From contig NC_044572.1 in the NCBI RefSeq assembly GCF_901933205.1, forward strand, positions 31,382,001 to 31,446,000: a DNA stretch of 64,000 nt, in the 5' to 3' direction. Of this stretch, positions 37,801 through 51,654 are shown one piece after another. The notes beneath the pieces were generated by a model. That model ran no database searches, was not told the DNA's origin, and was given only the letters and a program-made list of their open reading frames with translations. The translations under genes and the position numbers were made by a program. Source of the stretch: Camarhynchus parvulus (Eukaryota > Chordata > Aves > Passeriformes > Thraupidae). Within the stretch, counting starts at the first letter, position 1, and each line of letters opens with the position of its first letter.

Positions 37801-40800
37801 TAGTCCACAGATGAGGCACCAGAGACTGCTGCCCTTGTGCACCATGCAACTGATTACAAGGATGAGAGCATCCATTTTTATACTGCTGTTAACATTTAGG
37901 AAAGAAGATTAAATTATCGTAGTTTATTTCCTTCTTCCTGCATGCAGTTATTTTAAATAAGATTTCATAATCCTTATTTTAACTGTATACAAAACTGGCA
38001 AAGCTGGTTAAATGCAATACCACCATTTTAAAAAGGGGAACATATTTTTGGAGGCAATTTGGAAGATGCATTGGGCATTTTTTTAAATGCCCTTGAGTGA
38101 GATATTGGATTTTGTTCCTTTTTTATTAGTTATCAGATGGCAGAGATTTTACCACCATGTAGAAACCAGCAATGAAAAATTACTGTAAATTTTCATGTGC
38201 TAAAAACCTACTATTTTGGCTCACAATGTATAGGATGCACTTTAATATAGCTGTTTTTCTTTCCTATGGATTATTCATATCTTTCATCAATCACATGGGC
38301 TTGATAGGAAAGGTCCACTTAAAGAATAAGGATTTTTCCCACTTAGAAACATAGCTTAAGAAGAAAACACTGCACCTAGGTCCACGAAATATACATTTAA
38401 GTAAAATTTGTATTGCTGCTGAATGAGCCAGAGCTACTTTTAAGATTTTAGGGTCTCTCATGCCAAAGCCATAGTGATGGCTGGTGCAGTACATTTCATA
38501 TACCTGGCCTTGATTCAGGTAGGCAATCCCTTACTGGTGACAAAGAATGCCTAAGTCTTTATAAGGATCATTCTGTACTGATTTATTTATAAGGTTCTGT
38601 ACTCTTGAACCAGAGTGTCTGATCTGCTTGAGGAATTTGAAATGCTTAGTTACTTTTAACACTTCCCTCTTAAGAAAAATAAAAATTTTGCTTTTTAAGC
38701 AGATCACCTAATTTCTCTGAGAGGGTGGGAGCCATGGTATCTACATAAGTTCAAACTGATATAGCCAGAATCTAAATAAACCAAAATAGCTGGCAAAGTA
38801 TTCATCATTTTCCATTTTCGTTAAGCATTGTCAGCAAAGAAACAGCTGTGCAATATTTTTGTATGCTGCTCTAGCTCTATGGGATGGACACACAGAACGT
38901 GCCTAACTCCATGGTTGGGGATGGAACTCAAGAGATTAGTAAGTACCATGCTACATATTCTTTAAGGCAATGGATTATTAAGAACCTCCAATTAAATGTG
39001 CTCTCATCTTGTCCTAACCATTCTTTTTACCTCTCATTTATAATCTATTTATTTTGTCCTTTTTAAACTATATGCTAAAAGAAATTACCACTGCATTTTT
39101 TCACTGTGTTCTGGCATAGCACATGAATATTTTATATAATCTGAATGCCCCCTTATTGCTTGCATGAGCATGAAAACTGCAGTTACCTGAAAATCTCTTA
39201 AACTAACGTGGAACAAGCTGGAAGGATCCTTGGAAAGTTTATTTCACTTTTGGGCAATTTAAAGGAATTTTAGCCTTTATTTTCCTATATTTTAGAAACC
39301 TTAAGGAAGAACCTATATAATACACAGCTGAAAAGAGTTGATAGATGTTACAAATTTCTGACCACCGATGACTTAAATAAACAATCAAATATTTTACTTC
39401 ATCAGCATTTTAGGAATGAAATACCTGAAAGCTATCAAAGATACATATATTTTAATATGGTATATTGAAATTGATAGGGCTGTCTTGTCTCCTTAGTGTC
39501 AGGTGACAGTTTTGAAGCCTGTAAAAAGAAAACAAGAAGGATTCTTCTGAAAATCCTAATTTTAGAATAATTTTTTCCTCTTTATGTTAATGAAATAATA
39601 ATAAAATTCATATTTTATTAAAGGCCAGGTTTTAATGTGTTATATTAAAAAAAATCTATCTGTTATAACATATATAAAAGTGAGGATTTCCAACCATTAC
39701 ATAATCTGATTAACATTGGATAAGTGCAAGCCTGTGCTGTATTATTGCTGTAAAAATTTTTCCATTGGCATAGAATAGGCTTGGACATGCTTTCATAAGG
39801 ATGCATAGAACATGCTTTCACAAAGCAATCCTTGCAATTTAGAGGCATTAGATACTCATATTGTAAGTATTGGATCTCTCACTTAGACCTGTTTGAGAGC
39901 AATGTGTTATCTTCTATTAGCCAAAATACCACAGTACTTATACAGAGGATTCAAATGTGTCATATAATTCTCCCCAGGCTCATTTGCTCTCACTGCTTGA
40001 TGCTTCCTGCATTACAGTAATGGAGTCCATAAAATGCAATAAGAAAATGTGTACTTTAATTAGCCAAGTCATGCTGTGAAGAAACTTTCATGTAAATCAC
40101 TTCTATTTGCATGTATGGGTAAAGTGACACTTTATATTAAGTTTATTGAAGTGTCTTAAGGTGCTTTTACAGTATGTGTAAATACAGATCTGGTCAGAAG
40201 AAACCTTGCAATACTAAAATATTCACCTATTGCACTGGCTGGGTGGATATGAAAATTAAGAAGTCTGCTAGCATACAAGAGTTTTTAAAACCCCAAGATA
40301 GAAATCAGAGTACATTAGTTAGATGTATTAAATTGTGTAGCAATTCTCTGAGAAAAATACTGGAACCTCTATCAATTGAGTCAATTTAGAAACAGTTTGG
40401 TTTAAATGGATTTCCCAGGTAGTGGAGTAGGTTAGGTCATTTAGTAAATTTTCTTTCTCTCTGTGAGGGTTACAAGTCTATTAATGATATCCTACGAATT
40501 AGAGCCCTTTTGTTTTTTTCAAATTTATTCAGACTACAAAGAACAAAATTATTTTCAAAGGCATCAAAATTGTTTAGATGCTTAATTCCCTTAATTTTGA
40601 GATAAGCCTTTGTGGCTGTAAAGTGTCTTTTTATGGGCATTTGGATGTGTGAGCATACATGTCCAGGACACCACTAACCCTTTGTGTGAGCAGGTAACCA
40701 AAGTTTGTATAATTCTCAAAAGATGTTTTGCACATATACAAGTTTATGGCTTGACCCATTCAGTACAAGCTGCCACATGCAGTGCATCATATGAGATCTC

Positions 40801-43580
40801 AACTGCAACTCCTTTAATGACAGCAATATTTGTCTGCCATCATGGAGGTATCTTGGCTGACCCATCCTGTGACTGTATCTGGACTATACTTGGTGACTCT
40901 TGGCTTTCCTGAAAACGCCGTGTCCTCCTCTCAAACAGTCATTGCCACCTGCACCACAACATCTTTCTTTAGTAGGCCACAAGTGCACACTGCACCATTG
41001 AATTTGGCCCATTTATTCAGTCCAACTTTCCACACGGTTTCTGCATTATCCAGCTTTGTATCCTACTATGTGTCCTAACCAATTCCATCAGCACTCTTTA
41101 TTCTGTGTCAGTGCTCCAAAAGAGAATGTAAAAAAAAAAATCTGTCCCATGATCCCCATCCTAAGAGTATGAACTGACCTGGAGGAACTCACTGTCAATA
41201 TCCTCCCAACATGTACCTTCCCTTCTAGCACTATTCCCTGCCATCTTGCTCTTAACTAAATAATGAAATATGCAAGCATTCCACTTTGCTGGAAGGGTGG
41301 TAGCATGTAAAGTTGACAGGTTGTTCTAGTACAATGTACATATAATAAACCTGTGCTGCAATGTATCCAGTTCCCTTTTATCTTAACAGTGTAATTAAAA
41401 TTTGCCCCAATTTGCACTCAAGCGCATTATATTCTCACTTCAGAATAACAGGAGCAGTTCTCCATGTTCTCTTCCCCATCAAATAAAAGCTTCAAGTAGT
41501 ATAATCTCTCTTGAAACCTGACAGGTTTATTAAAACTTATTTCTTAAATTATGCTCAACTGATGGGCTCTTCTGCAATGAAAGTTACTGTGAAGCTATTT
41601 CACCTGTTTCCTCTACTTATCATCATCTCAAGCAATACAAACCAAAATGCTTGGATTTCAGCCACAATCACAGTTACAGTGTGAATTCTGTTCTGTGTTC
41701 TGTCTCTGGTTTTAAGGCCAGTTTCTAACTTGTACTTGTGCAGAGTAAAAGGCCATGAATGCATGCTTGCTCTGCAACTGGTCCCTAAATTGTAAGGGTT
41801 TTGTTATTATGTCAGAAAAAGCAGAATGCTGGTATAAAGAACAGAACAAGGGGAGCACATGGTTGTCTACTTGTCTTCTAAGATTTCTGCTCTCTGCCTC
41901 TGTAATGCACTTAGGAATATGTGTTTTTAAGGTGCTGTGAGCGTAACTGATATAATACACTTGTAACTAGGAAAGAATTTTTGTATTGTGGTAAAATCAC
42001 CATGAATATGTGACTATTTTTTCCATCACACAGCCTTACAAAGACACCAGGAGAGTACTTAGTAAAGGTTAGGCTGTTTAACACTCAGCAATTAAAAGGA
42101 ATGATCTATGTGTTTCAAATCACAACCACTGTCTGCTGCGAATAAGCAGACAATAGTTCAGCTCCCAGAAAAAAACCCAACACAGAGACCTATGATTTTG
42201 CTATTCAACTGTTATCTGCAGGGAATAATGCAAACACTTTGAAGCCTTAGGTCTTGACTTACCAATCCCTCCATCTGCTTCCCTTTTCCCTTTCTTCTCC
42301 ACATTTCCATAAATAGGGAGTTTTTCACATAAGCCCTGTAACATTCCCAATGAGAATGCTTCCAAAATGTTTGGTGTATTAACCAGTATAATGCCAACCT
42401 TCTGCTTGTAACTCAGAAACTGATACATTTAGATTAAACTTAGTGAGCATCTGACCAAAGTTTGAAGTAAACTTTCACATGAAGTACTCAGGAGTAAAAT
42501 ACTGAGTCTATAAATATTCAGCTCAGTAGGAATTAAAAAACTGAAAGGGAAAAATTGCCTTTTCACTGACTTGTCAACCCTATAGCAAATTAGCAGGAAC
42601 AGACAGGAAACACACAAAATATTCTGTATCTACCTGATTATGTTTTCTATAATTAAAGGTCCTTCATGCATTTATGATGTAAAGAATATATAATAAACAA
42701 ATTAAGAATGTTAGCTTTGTGTACACAAATATAAATTATATTCTAAACAGCATGGAAGTTTTGACTTAAAAGTTCAGAAAATGATGTTTCACCCAAAGAG
42801 GGTCCTTACAAGTAGCAGGTCTGAGATTAAAATAAAATAGCAAAACATTATATTCCCAAATATGAAGTATTTTAAAACATCTCACATATTTTTGCTAAAG
42901 ATTATTATAAGTGCAGTCTATCAAGATGGAAGTGTGCAACTGAATTGCCAATGACTTCTTGAATGAATGAATCACAAGAATATATTTAGCTATTGAAACA
43001 TCTGTGTAACTCCCATTACCAGAGCATGCCCAAGGTACAGCAAAGTGGACTCTGTTTTATTTATTCATATATCTCAGAGTGCAGAAGTGGGGCAAAACAG
43101 AAAAAAAAATAGTTAAACAGGGTGTACTGAAATGCTGTGGAAAATTATGGCCCATGAGGGCTTCAGAAACCACAGGCACAATGATACTTCTGTGCTTCTC
43201 TGGTCAACATGAGAAATTCTGCTCTCTGTGGCAGGAGGTAGGGTTATTCCCAGCTGGAGCCACCTTCCACCTTCTCTTCTCATTTAGCACTGCAGGGCTT
43301 TGTGCCTCCACAGCCATCATTCACTTCAAAAGACACTTGTGTGGCTTCTGTGTGGAGCAATTCAAGGGGTGGCTGTTCTATGAGTTACTGAAACCACTCT
43401 ATTTAAGACAAGAATTTTACACCTAAGTATAATAGATAATAAATAATTAGGGCAGAGGTGACATCTTTTCTTTAGAGTTAAATTTTTTGTAAGTGAAGAA
43501 AAATGAAGCACAGAGGAACAGGTCTTACTCCTGGAAAATCAACAAAGGGAATCAGAATATATTTGTCTTAGTGAAGTGGG

Positions 43581-43599
43581 TTATCATCTAAGATGATAA
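43581..43599. repeat. 19-base palindrome with GATAA arms
   Basis: TTATCATCT and AGATGATAA flank a single central A, giving 9-bp perfectly complementary arms. Each arm includes a GATAA word, the core bound by GATA factors, in opposite orientations. It may be only a short AT-rich palindrome. Confidence 0.85.
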
Positions 43600-46500
43600 T
43601 CTTTGACCATCTGGGAGCTGAGCTGGTGAAAAGTGGCTGCATTAAGACTGCACCTGAAAAGAAGAATGGTTTGGTTTAGGATCTGCCCCTTAAAGGAAAC
43701 GGTTGGATCAGGTTCAACTCTAGTGATTTGAATGTGAACAATACTTGCAAACTCATGGCAACCTAGATTAGACACTCCTGTTTGGGCCCACTGCTGTCCA
43801 TACTGGGATGGAAAGGAAGTCAGTATTCTGATGGCTTAGATATAGGTTTGTTGAGGATTAGAGACAAATGGCACCACAGGATTAGACAGATGTTCAAATC
43901 AAGCAGTAAGGAAGGGCTGAATTTAGAATCCTATGCTCTGTGTGTGATAAGTTATGGGAAAGGCAGCAAGAAAAGCTAAGGTGTTGAAAACAGAAAGTGC
44001 ACGTACAACCACAAAACATGAATGCATAAATACTTGTGCTTGATACTTAAACAGAAATATAGCAGTCTGAAAAGCTGAAAGATAACAAAGATGAAATCTT
44101 CATGAAATGTTTCAATGGATGTGATGTCTGCTGATGGTTCAAGGTGAGATCTCTTATGGGATGAACCCAGAGTCTCTCACATAGTGTCAAAAGTCTAAGC
44201 CTGAAATGATTTGTAGAGCAAATGAACCCCTAGACTGTGAGAGTCACAGCAGATGTATGCTGTTTAATTGTCATACAACAAGGAGCTCAATCCCCACTAA
44301 TATCAAGGTCTGTTTTCTCCTTTCTGGGCTATTCATTAGATGGTCATGTCTTTTGCATATGAAATATTTTCTTTGAGTATATAGTGACTTATAAATGTGT
44401 AATTCCAATGCTGAAACATTTGAGTGATTGGTGGTGTGCCCATGAAATTTTAATCAGCACTCAATTTAATTAAATCACCCTGTTAAAAAATGCTTTTTGC
44501 CATTCTGAAAAAGTTCTGATGTCCAATATATGGAAAATGAGTTATTTCAGTTGTGATGTCAAGAAAGCAATTTATTACCAAGTAGAAATTTCTTTTTTTT
44601 ATTTAACTTAAGTTGTTGAAAACACTTTCCAGTGATTACTTTTGCCATTATAACTAGGCATAAGACTTGAAATATTTTTAGTATCGCTCCTTAACTATGA
44701 ATATGTTCACCTATAGATAATATTATGCTTCTCTCATATAATGTGAACAAATAGCTATAGGTAGACATAAATGTTGATATGGCTAGACATTCTTGTAATA
44801 CTTAAACACTTTTCAACAACAAATACAAACATTCTCTTTAGAAATTGTGGAATCACTTAGGCTGTTGCTTTCTACTCGATCTCTGGTATTGAAAGTAGGT
44901 AAAAGCACTGTGAAGCAGTGGTAGATGACAAAATTAGACTCCCTGATACCACATGGAGCAGGAGATGGAGCAGTGTTTGAGGGCAAGACAGCATTCACAC
45001 CCTGACAAGCATGACAAAAACTTGTGTCTGGCTTATCAGCCTGCAACCAGTTCACCTTGAGTAAGGATGAGGCAGAACTTTCTTGCTGTCAGTTTGTGTT
45101 GCCTTTTTGTCATCTCTGTCCCCACTGGAGAATTTAAGGTTTTATTCTCACAATGTTTTCTTAGAAGACAACAGTGTTCTTTTCAACAGCACTGCTATTT
45201 TTACATCAGGAATTTTAGAACTGCTGAACTGATAGTTACTTCCATCATTGTAGACAATTGATGAAAATATGTATTTTATGAAAAAGCATGAATAATTTTC
45301 TGTAGAATTAGGATTTTTGCACATTATAAGCAATACAGAAAAAAAATTTGCAAGTGTCACATTTGCACTATATACACACCATGAAAGAGGACTTGAGAGG
45401 AGGATGTAATGTGGTAAATACCAAATACACAGAGCTGATGTGGGTGTATATTATTAAGAGAAGAGATTAATTAAAGTTTGCACAGGGAATATATCTTTAC
45501 AAGTCACTCCTTTCCTGCAAGTACAGTGTTTTGAGAACTGCTGCCAAGTCTCCAAGGAAACCAATGCTATTTGTGACTCTGTTTAGTGGTGGAAAACTAA
45601 TTTTTACCTTCTCTTCTAAGACTGACAAGTCATGACAGCTCTTAGAAGTCTGCAAATCGATTATTAGTCAAGCCTTGCTGTATTTTTAGTTACCTTTCTT
45701 GTGTACTTAGACTGAATCACTGAGCTACACTACAGATCAGAGGTGAAAAAGTCAGTTGTGGTCTGAAAAAATGGTACAAATCCTAATTTTCACAGCAAAG
45801 CTTATAGCATAATGGTATTATATTAAAAAATTGTATCTCCTGTTTAAGTAATTTGCTGGTATCCTGCACAAATATGATTCTTTTTTTCATAGATTTTCTT
45901 GCAACGCTGCATATAGAGCTGTATACAAATACACACCTCCAGGATGGACTGAGGACCTATCAGATTGCTATCAGGCAGAATCTTAACCTCCCTGCCAACC
46001 TTGAATAAACAAAAATCTTTATTCTTAAATCAGATGAGCCAGACCTTTAGCAAGATATTTTATACATGCCACATAGTGGATTGCTACGTCTTCTTTCTTT
46101 CCCCATGTTTTTCTGACAGCAAAAGGAAGACGTTGACATCCCTGAGTTTTGAAAGGCAGAGTTTGTTGTTTTCCCACATGACAGCAGATGTGAAGTCAGA
46201 GCACGAAATGTCTGTACCAGATGACACCAAAGCTAACTCACCTTGCCTCACCTTGACTCCAGCATCACCTGAGGGCTGCTGTCCATGGAGCTGTAAGAGG
46301 CAATCCCACAATGAGACCTCCACAGGATATCCCCTCAGCATCTGGTGAGAGGGACTGCCTACCACAAGGGGTGTCCTCATGTTCCATGGCACAGAATGGG
46401 CTTTTGCTCCATTCATTTGTTAGGTGATCTTTCAGAAAAGGGAAAACCTTTACCATTTTCAGGATGTAATTCAGAGATTGAAAAGAGAACTTCCCATGTA

Positions 46501-46807
46501 GTTCAGGAGAGGCAGGGATGTGTAAGAGCAGAGACTTAAGAACCAGCATCTGGGTTTAACAGGACACACAAGCGTGATGAAAAAGGGGTGACAGAGGATG
46601 ATAGGGATTCTGATTTGGTCAGTTCTGCACATCTGTCATAAACTGCATAAAACTGGAAGACAGATGTGGAGAAGAAGGAAGTGAGAAGCTGCAGGGCAAT
46701 TGAGAAAAAAGGGAGCATTAAAGGGATGGAGATACAGGAAGCTATTAAGGTACCCAGGGGTAAACTCCCTTCTAACTCCCTTCTGTATAGCCTGAGCACA
46801 GAAAAAA

Positions 46808-47029
46808 TTCTTTTCTTTCTTTTCTTTTCTTTTCTTTTCTTTTCTTTTCTTTTCTTTTCTTTTCTTTTCTTTTCTTTTCTTTTCTTTTCTTTTCTTTTCT
46901 TTTCTTTTCTTTTCTTTTCTTTTCTTTTCTTTTCTTTTCTTTTCTTTTCTTTTCTTTTCTTTTCTTTTCTTTTCTTTTCTTTTCTTTTCTTTTCTTTTCT
47001 TTTCTCTTCTCTTCTTTTCTTTTCTTTTC
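46808..47029. repeat. (TTTTC)n pentanucleotide array
   Basis: About 44 units of TTTTC over 222 bases. The core from about 46820 to 47004 is uninterrupted; the left edge has one unit short of a T and the right edge has TCTTC variants at 47004-47014. All purines are on the minus strand (AAAAG). Long polypurine-polypyrimidine mirror repeats of this type can adopt triplex DNA and are prone to length change. The long open frames reading through it on both strands (Lys-Arg-Lys-Glu or Phe-Leu-Phe-Ser repeats) are artefacts of a repeat that lacks stop codons. Confidence 0.99.
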
Positions 47030-50000
47030 ACCTTTGGATTGTATATTTGAGACAGTGGTAATCAATCTTTCTCAATCCTGGCAAGTACATAAAGTGATAT
47101 TCCTTGTGACTTATTTTTACATTTTTCTTATGTAAGTGGGAAATCTAAAGTATTTGTTCAAGCCTGGTCAGATATTCATAATAATACCCCATACAAACCT
47201 TTCAAATACAACAATAAAAAATCACTGTTACTTATCCAATTTTCTGTTTCCATCAATGAAAATTACTTTAAATTTTTTTTTGCAAATGTGCCCATGTTGC
47301 ATTCCAAAAATCTTTAAAATCCAAATGCATTTCGGTATACTTGAATTTCTAAGACTTGCAGCTTTGTGGGATGTATGTATGTTAACAGCAACTCAGTGGA
47401 GTTCTGGTGATAAAATACTTGGAAATAAAAATAGGATAAGACCTACTTAAATCTCCAGGCCATCAAAGAGCAATGAGACAGCCACAGTCTACTCAGAGTT
47501 TGGCTCACCTTCTCACTTCTGCATTGCTCTCCCTCACTGTTTACACCACTCCCTCAGGGCACTTTTTAAACAGTTTTTTAATCATTGAGTCCAGAGGACA
47601 AACATTGTTAATTGATTTGAAAGCTGACGACAGAAATCTGAACCTGGCATGACCTTGTGCACCAGGTTTTGAAATAATCAAATGCCAAGCGAGTTTGAGA
47701 GTCAGGTGCTGTGTCAGGCCTGTGCTAGAGGGAAGTGACCCCACGAGTGTTTGAATGTTGAGACCACAGATGCTGCAGGCCCCTGAGGACAAGCACCTTT
47801 TCTTTGGCAACAAATTGCCTCATCTTGTGGAGCTTTTAGAAAAAGAAGCCCTTGGCTGAGCTTCCAAGGATGCCTGAGTCTCCCAAAGCATTGTGTCCCA
47901 AGTGGGATAGGATACCCTGGCCTGGCAGGATAAAGGACACAAATGATCCTCAGAAGCTGTGCTAAATGATATGTATGGCAGATTTATATACACAATTGCC
48001 TAAACATATGAACAAAGTGACTTCCAAAGTCTCAATAAAATCACTGGCAAATGTTAGATTTTTCTCCACACCATACCTAGAAATCTAGGTGCTGGTTCTG
48101 AGGTATTTACTCTGCATTTTAGTTCCTATTTGTGCTGACAATCACGGAGTTACCTCAGCCATAAATTCAGCCTGTTGACTTTAGTGTGAATGCTTTTGTG
48201 AATATAGCCAGTAGCACTAGATGTTCTTAATGACACTGCTATCCACAGAGATATTTCCACCACAAAAGACATCAGAAAGCCTTACTAAGACATCTAGTTC
48301 TGCCTCTCTGTTTCCTCTCTGTCTGAGTGTGTCCCTCATTGCCAATGCAGTGCAGTGTAGGCTGCAGTGTCAGAAGTAATGCAGCAATCCAAGTATTCTG
48401 ATCTTCTGTCGTTGCTGATGAAAAATCTGTGTTAGTGCCTTAACCTTGTGACAATGTAGGAGTTGCACTTGAGCAGCCTTTCTGTCCTTTTATATATTTA
48501 TTTATTTTTATTTAAAAAATATTTTTCCAGTATTTGCTTCAACAAAATATTCCGGTCACTTGAAAAAAAGTAACAATGAACAGCAAAAAAGATGAAGGTA
48601 ACCTTTCCAATCATTCCGGGAAGAATGAAACCTTGCTTTCTGTCAGTAATTACCGGCCTTGAATCTGATACAACTTTCTCAGATTTGTTAGGTTACGAGG
48701 AGTCTTCCAGTGTGCAAGCGGCTGGAAAGCCATTTCTGGATTCTGAATGCCTTAACATGAGCTACCCTCTGAGAGAACAAATTTGTCCTAACAGGCCAAA
48801 GAATGCAGTGTCAAGAAGTTAAAAAATAAAATCAGGTTGATGTAATGTATCCACTCATTAAGGTACACACATATTGGTTATTGTAAAAGTTTTGTTTCCT
48901 AAATTTTAAGCTCTGTAGGACAACAAAAAACAAAGAGTGTAATTCTTTTTCTGTTTATGTCTACTTCAAATACTTTTCTGTAGTAATGGCTTTTTTTCAA
49001 AACCATAAAAAAGGTTCCAAATTAATATCTTGAATTCCTTTTCAGAATAATATTCTTTGTCTTTGTAACTCCCTTCTAACCCTAAGATTTCTCACCCTTC
49101 TCATTCACTCTGACCTGATGTGAATTGTAGCATGGTTATACCTGTAAAGTTGTTTTGGAGCACAGAGCTTCAGTCTTGCTATGTAACACTGAAGCAGATC
49201 TTGCTGGATGTGTTTTCAAGCATTGCTGCTTTTAGAGCCACAGGTACAGTTCCAGTGTGGTTGGGGAAGAACAGTATTTAGAACTACTGTTTCTGCAGCC
49301 AGGTAGATCTTTTCTGTCCTGTGAATACCTTGCTTTGGATGTCACAAGCTCCACTACTTATCCATTTATCAGGCCCTTAACCCCTTCTAGGGGACAGACA
49401 TCTAGCTGCTTTCACATCCTTCTCATTGCAAACCCCAAACTTCCAGTGTGCTGCTTGTAAAACATCCTTGTTTTCACTTGCCTGACATCCCCTTAGGTAT
49501 ACTAATTCCCCTCCTTCCTCCCACGTCTCAACAATCATCAACTACCGAGGCATCCAGCATACTTTTTGTGACTATTTTCTTCCTACATTTCATTCAGATA
49601 TAGCCAGAAAGATCACAAGCAGAAAGCTTGTAAAGTGATTAAACTCATTTTCTTCGCTTGCTGTGGCGCCAGCTTTCTAGGTCCTTTATAGAAACTAGCT
49701 CAGTCATGTGGCAGGGTGAGCCTGAGATTCCTGGTGCAGATCATTATGCTCCCATAAATTATCTCATATGTACCTGAGCCAGGGCTTGAACCAGACATTC
49801 AGAGGAGAGGTTTTTTCCCTTTGCTCTTTACTTTTATTTGCTGTCCTGCATCACTTTTCTCTTGCCTGTTGAATGGAGAGCAATTTCATTTTTCAAACAG
49901 TTGATTCTGTTTAATTCCACTGTCTTTGAAAGGTACTCTTTCCTTTTCAATCAAAATTATCTTAAATAAAATTTGTGTAGTAGCCTAATCTCATAAAGAG

Positions 50001-51605
50001 AAGGAAAGACATGCTTTCCAGTTTTAATTATTAATTAAATTGATCACAGTTTATTTTGATAAAAAATCACTATGACCATACAGGGTAGTATTACTTCTGA
50101 TGAGCTTATGCCTGTGTGGGTGTACAATTTATTGGCAACTGTCAATGGAATTGATCGCTGAAACAGAAAAAGTTCCTTGGATAAATTTTCTATTGATATA
50201 TTTAGTACTCAAGTTTTAAACTGCTTTCTTTGATAAATTTGTCATGTTATGTGGCTGAAAATCTAATGAAATTTCTGTTACAAGAATGAATAATAATATA
50301 TGGTTATGTTATACAAGTTGTTAAAAACATACACAGTAGTAGATATATATCAGGTTATTTTTTTATTTTCTAAAAAAAGAAACCAATAAAACCCCACAAC
50401 TTTTCATACAAAAAAAAAAAAAAAAGATTAACAAAAAGCAATAAACAGACATTTCCCAGGAATCTTTTGAGTTTGCTTCACAGTTTTGCTTCAGCCTAAC
50501 TTTTGGGTTAATTTGGTTTCTAAACATTTTCAATCTATATATTTTTAAAGAATGTTGAAAAAGCTTTTCTACATAAATAAGACAAATGGCCAAAGGAGAA
50601 TAAAGTGACTACAGTAATCTAATGCTCTTGCAAGGTCACCAGCATTACTATGAGCAGGTTCAAAACTGTCTGTACCATCCATGAGTAAGTAGATCCCTAT
50701 TATCCATGGAGATTAAAAATACATCAAGGTGAGCTCAACTCCCTGGGGAGGGTGAAGTGGACATGGCCTTATACCTTCAGTATGGATATGGGATCTGCTA
50801 ATGGTCCTGGAAACACAGATATTTTGGGCCAGAGTAGCTGCAGAGAAGTGAATTGGGTAAGCTGGGGGACACTGGTGAAGGATGTGTTGTTCTTACTGGC
50901 ACAGGGGAGGAGAGAATGCCTGATCTGAGAAACAGATTTGAACCCAGAATGAATCTGGGGTCCATTTGTAAAAACAATAAATTGAGCTCAATAGTTTCAT
51001 AAACTGCAAGTGCAGTAGCATGACAGCAAAGCGTTGATGGCCTCTTATGCTTTGTCAGAAGATTTTCCTCTCAGAATTGTCAGAGTTGTTGCCTGTAGAG
51101 AAATAAGTGCCCTTTAGGATATGGTTCAAGTACAGGAGTAGTTTAGTCTGTCTCGCATCTGAGAGGACAGAGGAATTTATCACGAAAATCACAAAGGTTT
51201 TTATGGCTGGCTGAAAAATCCTAGAATTGAAGGTGGAAAGCTGATGTTTTGACTCATGCAAAAATAAGGGAGATGTTTCTGCTGTATTTTAGATCCATGA
51301 AGTGAGTTTGCTTTCATATAAGCCAACATTAGCCATGTATTTCTGAAAACAACATGCCTCACTGTCATTTTAGCCTGGGATTATCCATGTGTCCAGGAGA
51401 CAGGCAGACACCTGGGAGACAATTTCAGTGAGCAGAACATTCTCTAGTTGCAGGAGGTATTTATTACGCCAAATCATTGTTTCTCACTTCATTTCACATA
51501 ATCATAACTTCTGTGGCATTTCCTTCTTTGACCTTCAGTATAGATCAGAGGACACAGCTGAAATCAAGCACACTGTTTATGTGGGCTTGCCCCCTTCCAA
51601 TTAAA

Positions 51606-51654
51606 GGTTTTGGGTTTTTTGGGTTTATTGGTGTTGGTTTTTTTTTTTTTTTTT
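51606..51654. repeat. T-rich low-complexity tract
   Basis: GGTTTTGGG and GGGTTTATTGG words run into a long uninterrupted T run at about 51638-51653. It is simple sequence with no element recognisable beside it. Confidence 0.8.

Larger units (their letters stand above)
36398..46807. other. Gene-free unique sequence with candidate regulatory DNA
   Basis: No gene is supported. It holds a candidate conserved element with an octamer site at 37440-37800 and a 19-base palindrome at 43581-43599. A 115-codon plus-strand frame at 43079-43426 has no family resemblance and I treat it as chance. The rest is unique AT-rich DNA without transposon copies that I recognise. Confidence 0.55.

Noticed and set aside
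43079..43426. 115-codon plus-strand frame
   Set aside because: There is no recognisable motif, and its length is about what chance gives for the longest frames in a window this size and composition.
46636..47065. Long open frames on both strands (97-131 codons) through the TTTTC array
   Set aside because: The repeat unit lacks stop codons in every frame, so the frames are open by construction. The peptides are pure pentanucleotide translation.
50410..50425. Poly(A) run as the tail of a processed pseudogene
   Set aside because: No recognisable gene-like sequence precedes it on the plus strand and no target-site duplication is apparent.
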